This document shows positions 9,042 through 17,189 of a DNA stretch of 40,959 bases, piece after piece (position 1 is the stretch's first letter; the number at the start of each line of letters is the position of its first letter). Source of the stretch: Caulobacter sp. (GTDB lineage: Bacteria; Pseudomonadota; Alphaproteobacteria; Caulobacterales; Caulobacteraceae); contig JAHBYC010000024.1 of the NCBI GenBank assembly GCA_019636175.1, forward strand, positions 1 to 40,959, given 5' to 3'. The notes under the pieces were generated by a model. It saw only the letters and a list, made by a program, of their open reading frames with translations, was not told where the DNA came from and did no database searches. The position numbers were made by a program, and so were the translations under genes.

Positions 9042-9051
9042 GGAGGTCCGG

Positions 9052-9086
9052 GGCAAAACAAAAGGCCCGCCGTCGCCGGCGGGCCT
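9052..9086 (-). terminator. Intrinsic terminator of the PuuD-like gene
   Basis: On the minus strand, AGGCCCGCC and GGCGGGCCT (positions 9086-9078 and 9071-9063) form a perfect 9-bp GC stem around a 6-base loop. It is followed by the T-rich tail TTTTGTTTTG (9062-9053). It lies 24 bases after the stop of the gene at 9111-9719 and only 11 bases before the ATG of the next gene. Confidence 0.85.
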
Positions 9087-9110
9087 CTCATCCTTAGCGG
9101 AATTCCCGAA

Positions 9111-9719
9111 CTATCCGAATATGGTCTGGTTCATGGTCATCGCCGTCAGCATCGGCAGCGACAGCAGGGTGTTGATGCGCGAGAACAGCATCGCCTTCTT
9201 GCCGGCCGCCGCCTTGGCGTCGGCGTCAAAGCCTTCCTTGATGCCAAGGGCGATCTTCTGCGCCGGCCAGATGAAGGCCCAGACGTTGAAGAACATGATC
9301 GTGCCCAGCCACATGCCGATGCCGATCATCATGTGGCCCTTGTTCACGAAGCCCTCGCTGGCGCCCAGGGTGAAGGCCGAGACCAGATAGCCCCGGTGCG
9401 CCGCCAGGATGACGCCGAACACGAAGGTCAGCAGGGCCGCCCAACGGAACCAGAACAGCGCCTCGGGTGCGATGTACTTGGAGACCGCCGGCTTCAGCTC
9501 GGCCGGGATGTCGGGCATCTTCCGGATCTGCACGAAGTTGAAATAGTAGAGCAGCCCGATCCACAGGATGCCGACGAAGACGTGCAGCCAGCGCAGCACC
9601 GCGATTGCGAAATCGACCGGCGTGCCGGCGTTGTTTTGGAAGTAGGCAAAGATCATCACCAGCGCGAGAATCACGCTGACGATCATGGTGTTTCGGAAAT
9701 TGGACAGCAGCGCCGTCAT
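9111..9719 (-). CDS. PuuD-like (urate oxidase N-terminal type) membrane protein
   Basis: A 202-residue inner-membrane protein with about four to five helices. RWLHVFVGILWIGLLYYFNFVQ (in two parts) and the later GHMMIGIGMWLGTIMFFNVW are typical of the membrane domain of PuuD, the cytochrome-linked urate hydroxylase (Urate_ox_N family). The histidines in these helices (RWLH, GHMM) may be heme ligands. Full PuuD carries a C-terminal cytochrome c domain with CxxCH. That domain is absent and no purine-catabolism gene is nearby, so urate oxidation should not be assumed. ATG 9719 has a good ribosome site (GAGGGG, 8 bases upstream). A candidate promoter (9757-9783) and a clear terminator (9052-9086) make it a single-gene transcription unit. 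Confidence 0.72.
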   Translation of the reverse strand: MTALLSNFRNTMIVSVILALVMIFAYFQNNAGTPVDFAIAVLRWLHVFVGILWIGLLYYFNFVQIRKMPDIPAELKPAVSKYIAPEALFWFRWAALLTFVFGVILAAHRGYLVSAFTLGASEGFVNKGHMMIGIGMWLGTIMFFNVWAFIWPAQKIALGIKEGFDADAKAAAGKKAMLFSRINTLLSLPMLTAMTMNQTIFG

Positions 9720-9756
9720 GATATCGCCCCTCGTAGTGTCCTACCCAGGCGGTCAG

Positions 9757-9783
9757 CTATAGGCCGGTTCGCAAGGCCTGCAA
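9757..9783 (-). promoter_or_regulatory. Candidate promoter of the PuuD-like gene
   Basis: On the minus strand TTGCAG (9783-9778) and CTATAG (9762-9757) are separated by 15 bases and lie about 38 bases upstream of ATG 9719. The pair resembles alphaproteobacterial housekeeping promoters and falls just after the stop of the preceding gene. This was read by eye only. Confidence 0.35.
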
Positions 9784-9794
9784 ATAGGTTCGCA

Positions 9795-10148
9795 TCACAC
9801 TGCTATCAGGGCGGCGGCGAGCCTGCGCCCGTCGGCCGCCAGCACATTGTAGCTGCGCGCGGCGGCCTCGCTGGACATGAATTCCAGGCCAAGCCCTTGG
9901 GCCCGCAGGCCCTCTCGAATCTCCCTTGCGGGAAGGGCCTGGGTCAGGCCGGTCCCCAGCAGCACGAACTCCACCGCCGGGCCCGCCGCGAACACCGCGC
10001 TGAAGGCGTCCAGGGTCAGGTCGGCCAAGCGGGTCACGGTCCAGTCGTAAGGCTGATCATCGATGATCAGCAAAGAGCCGGGCCGCCAGACCCCCGAGAC
10101 GCGGAACCCGCCCCCGCCCCAGGCGTCGATAGACGGCGGCTGTCTCAT
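9795..10148 (-). CDS. Mth938-like domain protein (DUF498/NDUFAF3-type)
   Basis: A 117-residue cytosolic protein of the Mth938/DUF498 fold. Visible family features are GFRVSGVWRPGSLLIIDDQPYDW (in two parts, residues about 14-36) and the block VEFVLLGTG near residue 65. The biochemical role is unknown. The mitochondrial relative NDUFAF3 is a complex I assembly factor, and family members are often found next to secDF in alphaproteobacteria. ATG 10148 starts two bases after the secF stop, so it is translated from the yajC-secD-secF transcript; the longer open frame to 10223 would run into secF. No catalytic motif can be recognised. Confidence 0.88.
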   Translation of the reverse strand: MRQPPSIDAWGGGGFRVSGVWRPGSLLIIDDQPYDWTVTRLADLTLDAFSAVFAAGPAVEFVLLGTGLTQALPAREIREGLRAQGLGLEFMSSEAAARSYNVLAADGRRLAAALIAV

Positions 10149-10150
10149 GA

Positions 10151-11140
10151 TCAGGGCCGCGACGCCGGGCCCAGCACCACCGGGGTGGCTTCCTCGTCCT
10201 CGGTGCGCTGGCCGCCATTCCACAGCAGGATGATCGGCGCGCCGACATAGATCGAGGAATAGGTGCCCAGGGCGATGCCGAACATCATGATGATCGAGAA
10301 GCCGAACAGGGCCGCGCCGCCGAAGATCGCCAGGCCGGCCAGGGCCACCACGGCGGTCAGGCCGGTGATCACCGTCCGCGACAGGGTTTCGTTGATCGAC
10401 AGATCGATCAGGTCCCGCATCGGCATGCGCTTGTACTTGCGCAGGTTCTCGCGAAGCCGGTCGAAGACCACGACGGTGTCGTTCATCGAATAGCCGATGA
10501 TGGTCAGGATCGCCGCCACCGTGGTGAGGCTGAACTCCAGCTTGAACAGGGCGATCATGCCGAAGGTCAGCAGCACGTCGTGGAACAGGGCCGCCACGGC
10601 CCCCAGGCCGAACTGCAGCTCGAAGCGGAACCAGATGTAGAGCAGCATCAGGCCGATCGCCGCCAGCAGGGCCCAGATGCCCTTCTGGAACAGCTCGCCG
10701 GACACCTTGGGACCCACCACCTCGGTGCGGGTGAAGGACTTGTCGGTCAGGCCGAACTTCTGGGTCAGGGCCGCCTTGATCTCCTCGACCTTCTGCGAGG
10801 GATTGGCGCCCGGCTCAAAGCGGGTCGAGACGTTGTACTGGCCCTTGGGGTCGGTCGGGCTGCCGAAGGTCTGGACCTGCGGATCGCCGACGCCCTGGGC
10901 GATCAGCAGGGCGCGGGTCGCCGCCGGATCGGCCAGCTTGGGCGCGGTGTTGAACTCAAGCACCGTGCCCCCCTTGAAGTCGATGCCGCAGTTGAGGCCG
11001 CCGCACGGCGGCTTCAGCGGGAACACCGCCAGGTAGATGGAGGCGATCGCCGCCAGCACCGAAATCACCGCCGCATACTTCGAGAAGGCGACGAACCGGA
11101 AATCGGTCTTGACGGGAAGAATTCTGATCATCGGCCACAT
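10151..11140 (-). CDS. secF: SecF, protein translocase accessory subunit
   Basis: A 329-residue inner-membrane protein that works with SecD and YajC to drive protein export through SecYEG by using the proton gradient. Helix 1 is at about residues 20-40. The SecF signature NCGIDFKGGTVLEF follows near 55, then a periplasmic domain, and five more helices from about 160 onward. The conserved IIGYSMNDTVVVFDRLREN (in two parts) and the LSRTVITGLT segment are present. The ATG has the ribosome site AGAGGTG and lies 10 bases after the secD stop. Length and order (secD, secF) are as usual in alphaproteobacteria, where the two are separate genes. Confidence 0.97.
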   Translation of the reverse strand: MWPMIRILPVKTDFRFVAFSKYAAVISVLAAIASIYLAVFPLKPPCGGLNCGIDFKGGTVLEFNTAPKLADPAATRALLIAQGVGDPQVQTFGSPTDPKGQYNVSTRFEPGANPSQKVEEIKAALTQKFGLTDKSFTRTEVVGPKVSGELFQKGIWALLAAIGLMLLYIWFRFELQFGLGAVAALFHDVLLTFGMIALFKLEFSLTTVAAILTIIGYSMNDTVVVFDRLRENLRKYKRMPMRDLIDLSINETLSRTVITGLTAVVALAGLAIFGGAALFGFSIIMMFGIALGTYSSIYVGAPIILLWNGGQRTEDEEATPVVLGPASRP

Positions 11141-11150
11141 GGTCGCACCT

Positions 11151-12737
11151 CTAGGCGATCGGCAGGGTCTTGGGACGGGCGGTGCGATACCAGACCGCCA
11201 GAAGAACCTGGGTGATGAGGACAGCCGCGAACACCGAGGTGAACACGCCGATCGAAAGGGTCCAGGCGAAGCCCCGGACAGGGCCGGCCCCGGCGCCGAA
11301 CATGATCGCCGCGGCGATCAGGGTCGTCAGGTTGGCGTCGACGATGGTCGACATGGCCCGTGAGAAGCCGGCGTCCATCGAGGCCAGCAGCGGTCTGCCC
11401 GCCCGCACCTCGTCGCGCATCCGTTCGTAGATCAGCACGTTGGCGTCGACGGCGACGGCGAGGGTCAGGATCAGGCCGGCGATGCCCGGCAGGGTCAGGG
11501 TGGCCTGGGTCAGGCTCATCGCCGCGACGATCAGCAGGCAGTTGACCAGCAGGGCGATGATCGAGATGCCGCCGAACAGCACCCCGTAGGCCAGGAACAT
11601 GAACACCAGGATCGAGACGAAACCGACCAGGGTCGAGATCTGCCCCGCCTTGACCGCGTCGGCGCCCAGCTCGGCGCCGACCGTGCGCTGCTCCTCGACC
11701 TTCAGCGGCGCCGGCAGGGCGCCAGCGTTGAGCAGGATCGACAGCTCGTTGGCGGTCTGGACCGTGTAGCTGCCGCTGATCTGGCCCTGGCCGGTGGTGA
11801 TCGCGTCATTGATCACCGGCGCCGACTGCACCACCCCGTCGAGGATGATGGCGAAGGGCTTGCCGATATTGCGGCTGGTCACCGCGCCAAATCGGCGCGC
11901 GCCCTCGCTGTTGAGACGGAAGTCGACCACCGTCTGGCCGTTCTGGTTGGTGCCGACCCCGGCGTGGGTCAGCATGTCGCCCGACACCTCGACCCGCTTC
12001 TTGACCAGGGTCTCACCGCCATCCTTGTTGGGCAGCAGTTCCGATCCCGGCGGCACGATGCCGTCACGCAGTTCAGCCTGTCCGGCCACATCGACCATCT
12101 GGAAGGTCAGCTTGGCGGTCTTGCCGATGATGTTCTTCAGCTTTTCAGGATCGCTCTCGCCCGGGGCCTGGACCACGATGCGGTTGGCGCCCTGGCGGGT
12201 GATCGAGGTCTCCTTGGTGCCGATCTCGTCGATACGGCGGCGAATGATCTCGATGGCCTGGTTGACCGCATTGGTCGACATGTCGTTCAGGGCGGTGTCG
12301 GTATAGGTCAGCCGGATCAGCTGGTTGTTCTCGCGCCCGATCTTGATGTCGGCCGAACCGGCGCTGGTCGCCGTGGTCAGCTGACGGCTGAGCAGGCTGT
12401 AGGCCGCGTCGACCTTGGCGGGGTCGTTGATCCGCACGGTGACGCCGTTTTCCAGCGGGGAGATGCCGGAATAGGGAATCTTCTCCTGCTCCAGGCTGCG
12501 GCGCACCTCTTCACCCAGGTTGCCGACCTTTTCCTTCTGCAGCACCTCGGTCTGTACCTCGAGCAGCAGGTAGGAGCCGCCCTGCAGGTCGAGACCCAGG
12601 TTCAGGGTGTTCTTCGGCAAGAAGCCTGGCATGCCCGCTCGCACATCTGGCGGCAGGACATTGGGGAAGGCGAAAAGGATGCCTAAGACCACCGTCGTGA
12701 TCACGACAATGAGCTTCCAGCGCGACAGCTGCATCAT
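11151..12737 (-). CDS. secD: SecD, protein translocase accessory subunit
   Basis: A 528-residue inner-membrane protein, partner of SecF. Helix 1 (WKLIVVITTVVLGILFAF) is followed by the signature LNLGLDLQGGSYLLLEV, the large periplasmic P1 domain and five C-terminal helices from about 350. AVAVDANVLIYERMRDE (near 430) is the conserved SecD motif in transmembrane segment 4. I chose ATG 12737, which gives MMQLSRWK as expected and has GAGGAA upstream; the open frame to 12770 adds 11 arginine-rich residues. yajC lies upstream in the same direction with a 148-base gap that contains a 9-bp inverted repeat. Confidence 0.97.
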   Translation of the reverse strand: MMQLSRWKLIVVITTVVLGILFAFPNVLPPDVRAGMPGFLPKNTLNLGLDLQGGSYLLLEVQTEVLQKEKVGNLGEEVRRSLEQEKIPYSGISPLENGVTVRINDPAKVDAAYSLLSRQLTTATSAGSADIKIGRENNQLIRLTYTDTALNDMSTNAVNQAIEIIRRRIDEIGTKETSITRQGANRIVVQAPGESDPEKLKNIIGKTAKLTFQMVDVAGQAELRDGIVPPGSELLPNKDGGETLVKKRVEVSGDMLTHAGVGTNQNGQTVVDFRLNSEGARRFGAVTSRNIGKPFAIILDGVVQSAPVINDAITTGQGQISGSYTVQTANELSILLNAGALPAPLKVEEQRTVGAELGADAVKAGQISTLVGFVSILVFMFLAYGVLFGGISIIALLVNCLLIVAAMSLTQATLTLPGIAGLILTLAVAVDANVLIYERMRDEVRAGRPLLASMDAGFSRAMSTIVDANLTTLIAAAIMFGAGAGPVRGFAWTLSIGVFTSVFAAVLITQVLLAVWYRTARPKTLPIA

Positions 12738-12827
12738 GGCGGAACAGTTCCTCGGACGTCGCCGGGACACGGACGGCTCTGGCGGGTGAAGCCCCGGCCG
12801 GTCGTCGCATCCCGAGAATAGGGTGTC

Positions 12828-12877
12828 GGGCCCGCGGCGCCCGCGTCAGGTGTGGCCACCCGGCGCGGCGCGGGCCC
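12828..12877. repeat. Inverted repeat between yajC and secD
   Basis: GGGCCCGCG (12828-12836) and CGCGGGCCC (12869-12877) are perfect complements with a 32-base interval that is itself GC-rich. It lies just after the yajC stop (12886) in the direction of transcription. With no T-run it could be an attenuating or mRNA-stabilising structure between yajC and secD rather than a full stop. Confidence 0.5.
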
Positions 12878-12885
12878 AGCGACGG

Positions 12886-13194
12886 TCAGCTCTTGGCGTC
12901 GTTGGCGGGGGCGGGCTCGCCCTTGGTGCGGACCACCGCGATCATCGCCTTGACGACCTTCACCGTGACGCCCTGCGCCACCTCGACGCCGACCTCGCGG
13001 TCCTCGACGCGGACGACCTTGCCGATCAGCCCGCTCGACAGCTCGACCATGTCGCCGCGCTTGAGATTGCTCACCATGGTCTGATGTTCCTTGGCGCGCT
13101 TCTGCTGCGGCCGCAGGATCATGAAATAGAACAGCACGATGAGCAGGATCGGCAGGCCGACGGCCTGCAGGAGGCCAGAGGCGTCTCCAGTCAT
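12886..13194 (-). CDS. yajC: YajC, preprotein translocase subunit
   Basis: A 102-residue single-span inner-membrane protein that associates with SecDF. The membrane helix is GLPILLIVLFYFMILRP (about 13-30), followed by the family motif QQKRAKEHQTMVSNLKRGD and an SH3-like cytoplasmic domain (VELSSGLIGKVVRVED). The start is ATG 13194 with the ribosome site TTGGAG; an upstream in-frame extension to 13284 has no family similarity. It is first in the yajC-secD-secF-Mth938 run and is divergent from the DUF815 ATPase gene. Confidence 0.96.
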   Translation of the reverse strand: MTGDASGLLQAVGLPILLIVLFYFMILRPQQKRAKEHQTMVSNLKRGDMVELSSGLIGKVVRVEDREVGVEVAQGVTVKVVKAMIAVVRTKGEPAPANDAKS

Positions 13195-13255
13195 TTCAAC
13201 TCCAAGGTCTTGGTCGGGCGCTGCCGCGGGGGCGCGCCGGTTTTCAGGTCGGCGG

Positions 13256-13284
13256 AAACTAGGGCTTGACCCTCCTGTTTGCAA
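13256..13284 (-). promoter_or_regulatory. Candidate promoter of yajC-secDF
   Basis: On the minus strand TTGCAAA (13284-13278) is followed after 14 bases by CCTAGTTTC (13263-13255). This resembles the Caulobacter housekeeping pattern (TTGacgs, 10-14 bases, GCTANAWC). It would start transcription about 55 bases before the yajC ATG. Read by eye; weak. Confidence 0.3.
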
Positions 13285-13359
13285 TGAGCGGGGGCAAAGC
13301 AGACTGGACCCTGTGGCATTTCTCCGTCATGGCCGGGGCGTGCGATGGACCTGTGACCG

Positions 13360-14199
13360 ATGACGACGCCTGATATCTCTCCCCTGCTGACCCGGATCGC
13401 CGAAGCGCTGGAGCGTCTGGCGCCGCCGGCCCCGCCCGTCGCCGACTTCAGCGCCGCCCGTCTGTTCCGCCACGATCCGGCCGCCGCCGCCTTCCTGCCG
13501 GCGCCCGACTACGGCCTGCCGCTGGACCTGCTGGTCGGGGTAGACCGCCAGAAGGCGCGCTATGTGGAGAATCTCGCCCGCTTCGCCGCCGGCCTGCCGG
13601 CCAACCACGCCCTGCTGTGGGGCGTGCGCGGAACCGGCAAGAGTTCGCTGGCCAAGGCGGCCTTCATGGACGCGGCCCGCGACAATCCCCTGCTGAAGCT
13701 GGTCGAGGTGGACCGCGACGAGGTCACCGCCCTGCCCGCGCTGTTCGACGCCCTGCGCGGTCGCCGCGAGCGGTTCGTCGTCCTGTGCGACGATCTCTCG
13801 TTCGAGGACGGCGCCGCCGCCGCCAAGGCGCTGAAATCGGCGCTGGAGGGCGGCGTGGCCGGGCCGCCGGAGAACGTGCTGTTCACCGCCACCTCCAACC
13901 GTCGTCACCTGATGCCCCGCGACCACGCTGAAGGCCGCGGCCTGATCGCCGCCGCCGAGGACGCCGAGGAGGAGGTCAGCGTCTCGGATCGCTTCGGCCT
14001 GTGGATCGGCTTTCCGCCGATGGATCAGGCGGCCTACCTCTGGGCGGTGCGCAGCTATGCCGACCGCTTCGACCTGGCCGCCGCCGACCTGGACCGCCGC
14101 GCCCTGCAGTGGTCCCAGGCGCGCGGCTCCCGCTCCGGCCGAGTAGCCTGGCAGTTTATCCGCGACCTGGCCGGGGAGTTGGGCAAACCCCTCCCCTGA
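13360..14199 (+). CDS. DUF815-family ATP-binding protein
   Basis: A 279-residue AAA-like ATPase of the DUF815 family. Walker A is GVRGTGKSS (residues 88-96) and Walker B is VVLCDDLSFE (140-149), followed by the sensor-like segment VLFTATSNRRHLMPRD. The C-terminal part is helical and contains the family end motif SGRVAWQFIRDL. Members are common next to yajC/secDF and LytM genes in alphaproteobacteria, but their target is not established. It is divergent from yajC and convergent with the LytM/LysM lipoprotein gene, whose stop is eight bases away. Confidence 0.9.
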   Translation: MTTPDISPLLTRIAEALERLAPPAPPVADFSAARLFRHDPAAAAFLPAPDYGLPLDLLVGVDRQKARYVENLARFAAGLPANHALLWGVRGTGKSSLAKAAFMDAARDNPLLKLVEVDRDEVTALPALFDALRGRRERFVVLCDDLSFEDGAAAAKALKSALEGGVAGPPENVLFTATSNRRHLMPRDHAEGRGLIAAAEDAEEEVSVSDRFGLWIGFPPMDQAAYLWAVRSYADRFDLAAADLDRRALQWSQARGSRSGRVAWQFIRDLAGELGKPLP

Positions 14200-14207
14200 G
14201 CGGCGGG

Positions 14208-15641
14208 TTACCTCGGCAGGACGATCTGCGGATCGATGGCCTTGGCCTTGAACTTCGGGGACGGCGAATGGCGAACCTCGAAGTGGAGCTGGGGCTTGGG
14301 GGCATCGCCGCTCTGGCCGACCAGACCGATCTGCTGACCCTTCGACACCTGCTGCTGCATCTTCACGTCCGCCCGCTGCAGGTGGCCATAGACCGTCACC
14401 CAGCCGTCGGCGTGCTGGATCAGCACCGTGACGCCGAATCCGGGGACGTCGCCGCCGGAGTAGACCACGGTGCCGTCGGCCGAAGCCCGCACGGGGGTGC
14501 CCGCCGAGGCGCCGATATCGACCCCGTCATTGCGCTGGCCCAGCGTCTTGGGGCCGTAGCCTGACAGGATGGTCCCGCGCACCGGCCATTCGAAGCGGCC
14601 GGCGGCCATCCGCGCATAGTCGGCGTCGGTGTAGACCGGCGGCTTGTCATCCTGCAGCGGCGGCGGCTTGCTGATCGCCGGCGGCGGGGTCTGGCCCGGC
14701 GGAACAGTCGCGGGCGGGGTCTTCGGCGACGTCGCCTTGACCGGCGGCTTGGCGACCGGCGCCGGCGGTCTCGCGACCGGAGGGGCCACGGGCGTCGTGG
14801 CAGGCGGCGTGGCGGCCGGCGGGGTCTGGACGGGCGGCCGCTCAACCGGCTGCGGCGGCGGGGTCGGGCGGGGGCGCGGCGGAGGCGGCGGCGCCTCGAT
14901 GGTCACCGTCACCGTCTTCTTGATCGGACCGCTGTCCTTGAAGCCTTCCGGCAGCCGCAGCTTCTGGCCCGGACGAATCGGATCGTCGACCTCGAAGCCG
15001 TTCTCCTCGGCGATCGATCCGCCGCTGACGCCGAAGCGCCGGGCGATGGCGTAGAGGGTGTCGCCGCTCTGCACGACATAGGCCTTGCCCTTGGTCGCGG
15101 GGCCCTTCAGCACCTGGCCGGGCTTGAGGCGATAGGGTTCCTTCAGATCGTTGTCGGCCGCCAGCTGCTTGCGCGTCGTGCCCATGTCGCGGGCGATCGC
15201 GTCCAGACCCTGGCCCGGCTTGACGGTGTAGGTCTTGGGCTTGCCGTCGACGGAGACGACCGGTCCCTCGATGGTGGTGACCGTGCGGGTCTCGGTGCGC
15301 GGCGGCGGCGGAACGTAGGGTTCGGGCTCAGGCTCCGGCGGCGGCGCCATCTGGGCCACCTCGACACGGCCGGTCGAGGGCGCCGGCGTCAGGGTCGTCA
15401 CCTCGACGTCTCCGCTGGGCGCGGCGCGCGGCGCGGGATCGTCGTACCCGTTCGTTTCGGTCTCGGCGGCCTCGCGCTGGCGAATGGGATAGGCCGGCTG
15501 GCGCAGCTCGATGCCCTGCGGCCCCTCGCCCGCTTCCCGCCCTTCATCGATCGGATAGCGCGGCGCGGGCGAACTGGCGCAGGCCGCCAAAGCCGCCGTG
15601 GACGCCGCGATCAGGATCGCTCGGGGTAGGAATTGGGTCAT
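14208..15641 (-). CDS. LysM/LytM (M23) lipoprotein, NlpD/DipM type, degenerate active site
   Basis: A 477-residue envelope protein. A lipoprotein signal with lipobox LAAC puts the acylated Cys at 21. LysM domain 1 spans about 136-180 and LysM 2 about 187-232; a proline-rich linker (about 250-335) leads to a C-terminal LytM/M23 domain (about 345-477). Of the zinc-site residues, Asp375, His420 and His453 are present, but the first histidine is replaced by Asn371 (RNDGVDI) and the HxH motif reads QLH. E. coli NlpD has a similar Asn in its inactive domain. It is therefore more likely an activator of cell-wall amidases or a division factor than a hydrolase. Gene order surE-pcm-this gene matches surE-pcm-nlpD of E. 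coli; DipM is the Caulobacter counterpart by type. Confidence 0.9.
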   Translation of the reverse strand: MTQFLPRAILIAASTAALAACASSPAPRYPIDEGREAGEGPQGIELRQPAYPIRQREAAETETNGYDDPAPRAAPSGDVEVTTLTPAPSTGRVEVAQMAPPPEPEPEPYVPPPPRTETRTVTTIEGPVVSVDGKPKTYTVKPGQGLDAIARDMGTTRKQLAADNDLKEPYRLKPGQVLKGPATKGKAYVVQSGDTLYAIARRFGVSGGSIAEENGFEVDDPIRPGQKLRLPEGFKDSGPIKKTVTVTIEAPPPPPRPRPTPPPQPVERPPVQTPPAATPPATTPVAPPVARPPAPVAKPPVKATSPKTPPATVPPGQTPPPAISKPPPLQDDKPPVYTDADYARMAAGRFEWPVRGTILSGYGPKTLGQRNDGVDIGASAGTPVRASADGTVVYSGGDVPGFGVTVLIQHADGWVTVYGHLQRADVKMQQQVSKGQQIGLVGQSGDAPKPQLHFEVRHSPSPKFKAKAIDPQIVLPR

Positions 15642-15728
15642 CGCCGCTCCGTTCGGTCTAACAGCACACCTGGCGTGATGCGCGTTAATCTCGCGTTAAG
15701 CACACGGCCTCGCCGGCAAGAAATCGGT

Positions 15729-16394
15729 TCAAAGCTCGCGGGCCACGCCGTCCAGCAAGGGAACGAAGCGGACATCGCAGAGCGTCTCCCTGTGGAAGCC
15801 TCCGGCGCCATCGCCCGCATAGCGGATGAGTTGCTGGACGGGCCCCTTTCCCACCGGCGCCACCAGAACCCCGTCCGGTTTCAGTTGCGCGAGCAAAGCC
15901 TTGGGCTCATCCGGCGCCGCCGCTGTGACCATAATGCGGTCAAAAGGCGCCTGCTCGGCCCAGCCGATCCCGCCATCGCCAAATTTGGTGATGACATTGG
16001 TCAGGCCGAGTGTCTTGAACCGCTCCTCGGCCTCGCCCAGCAGGGTGCGATAGCGCTCCACCGTATAGACCAGCCGAGCCATGCGGCTGAGGATCGCGGT
16101 CTGGTATCCGGACCCGGTGCCGATCTCCAGCACCCGCGAGCGGCGATCCAGGGTCAGGGCCTGACTCATCAGCCCAACGATATAGGGCTGGCTGATGGTC
16201 TGACCGCAGGCGATCGGCAGGGCGGAATCTTCCCAGGACCGCTCCTTGAACAGGTCCGGCGTGAACAGCTCCCGCGGCGTCTTCTCCAGCGCCCCCAACA
16301 CCTTCATGTCGGTCACGCCCTGTTCCCGCAGCGCCAGGATCAGGCGGGCGGTGCGGGTTTCGGCGGTGTCGTCATCGTCGGGGGAAGAGGTCAT
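15729..16394 (-). CDS. pcm: Protein-L-isoaspartate O-methyltransferase
   Basis: A 221-residue cytosolic enzyme that uses S-adenosylmethionine to methylate isoaspartyl residues in aged proteins and start their repair. Visible motifs are SALPIACGQTISQPYIV (substrate side), motif I VLEIGTGSGYQTAIL and VYTVERY (motif II region), then DRIMVTAAAPDEP. ATG 16394 shares its A with the TGA of surE (TGATG), a typical translational-coupling arrangement; a GTG one codon earlier is the alternative. Pairing with surE is widespread in proteobacteria. Confidence 0.95.
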   Translation of the reverse strand: MTSSPDDDDTAETRTARLILALREQGVTDMKVLGALEKTPRELFTPDLFKERSWEDSALPIACGQTISQPYIVGLMSQALTLDRRSRVLEIGTGSGYQTAILSRMARLVYTVERYRTLLGEAEERFKTLGLTNVITKFGDGGIGWAEQAPFDRIMVTAAAPDEPKALLAQLKPDGVLVAPVGKGPVQQLIRYAGDGAGGFHRETLCDVRFVPLLDGVAREL

Positions 16395-17176
16395 CACAGC
16401 TTCGGCGGCGCTCCGCCGAGCATGCCCTTGAGGGCATGGACGGTTTCGTTGTGGGTCAGGTCGATATGCAGGGGCGTCACCGAGATCCGCCCCTCATAGG
16501 TGGCTCGCAGATCGGTGCCCTCGGCGGGGTTGGACAGCTTTCCCGAGAAGCCCATCCAGTAGTAGTCGCGGCCGCGCAGATCGGTGCGCTTTTCGGCGCT
16601 GCGGATGTGCATGTCGCGGAAGCCCTGGCGGGTCACCTCCACCGCCGTCACCTCTTCCGGCGGCCGCGAGGGGAAGTTGACGTTCATGATCACGTCCTTG
16701 GGCCAGCCGATCTCCAGCAGCCGCTTGACGATCCCCGGCCCGTAGGCCTCGGCGGTTTCCCAGTAGGCCTTCACCTCGTCATGGAAGGCCAGCATCGACT
16801 GCGACAGGGCGATGGACGGAATGCCCAGCGCCATGCCCTCGATGGCTCCGGCGACGGTGCCCGACATGGTCACGTCCTCGGCGATGTTCTGGCCCCGGTT
16901 GACCCCCGACAGCACCAGATCCGGCGCCTTGCCCTCGACCAGGTTGCGGACGCCCAGCATCACACAGTCAGTCGGGGTGCCGGTCACCGCCCATTTGCGG
17001 TCATTGATCTTTCGCACCCGTAGGGGATCGGCCAGGGTCAGCGCCCGGCTGGCGCCCGATTGCTCATATTCCGGGGCGACCACCCAGACATCGTCGGTCA
17101 GGGCCCGGGCGATGTTTTCCAGCGCCATCAGGCCCTCGGCGTGGATGCCGTCATCGTTGGTCAGCAGGATGCGCAT
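16394..17176 (-). CDS. surE: SurE, 5'/3'-nucleotidase
   Basis: A 260-residue metal-dependent phosphatase acting on nucleoside monophosphates (survival protein SurE). The metal-binding N terminus [15 protein letters not shown] has Asp8 and Asp9, Ser40 in [10 protein letters not shown], and the SGVNRGQN loop with the metal-ligand Asn. [11 protein letters not shown] and the C-terminal part [10 protein letters not shown] complete the family pattern. The length is normal. It is coupled to pcm by overlapping stop and start codons, and separated from serS upstream by a palindromic element. Confidence 0.97.
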   Translation of the reverse strand: MRILLTNDDGIHAEGLMALENIARALTDDVWVVAPEYEQSGASRALTLADPLRVRKINDRKWAVTGTPTDCVMLGVRNLVEGKAPDLVLSGVNRGQNIAEDVTMSGTVAGAIEGMALGIPSIALSQSMLAFHDEVKAYWETAEAYGPGIVKRLLEIGWPKDVIMNVNFPSRPPEEVTAVEVTRQGFRDMHIRSAEKRTDLRGRDYYWMGFSGKLSNPAEGTDLRATYEGRISVTPLHIDLTHNETVHALKGMLGGAPPKL

Positions 17177-17189
17177 CTAACGAGTCTCC

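Noticed and set aside
9041-9056. TTG 9056 as the start of the synthase-like gene
   Set aside because: This codon lies in the T-tract of the upstream terminator; ATG 9041 gives a more natural N terminus.
8472-10250. 592-codon plus-strand open frame spanning three minus-strand genes
   Set aside because: It crosses a clear intrinsic terminator and three recognisable genes and has no family-like segments.
14640-14900. GC-rich repetitive stretch as a possible DNA repeat array
   Set aside because: It encodes the Pro/Ala-rich linker of the LysM/LytM lipoprotein; the repetition is a protein feature, not a CRISPR or tandem DNA array.
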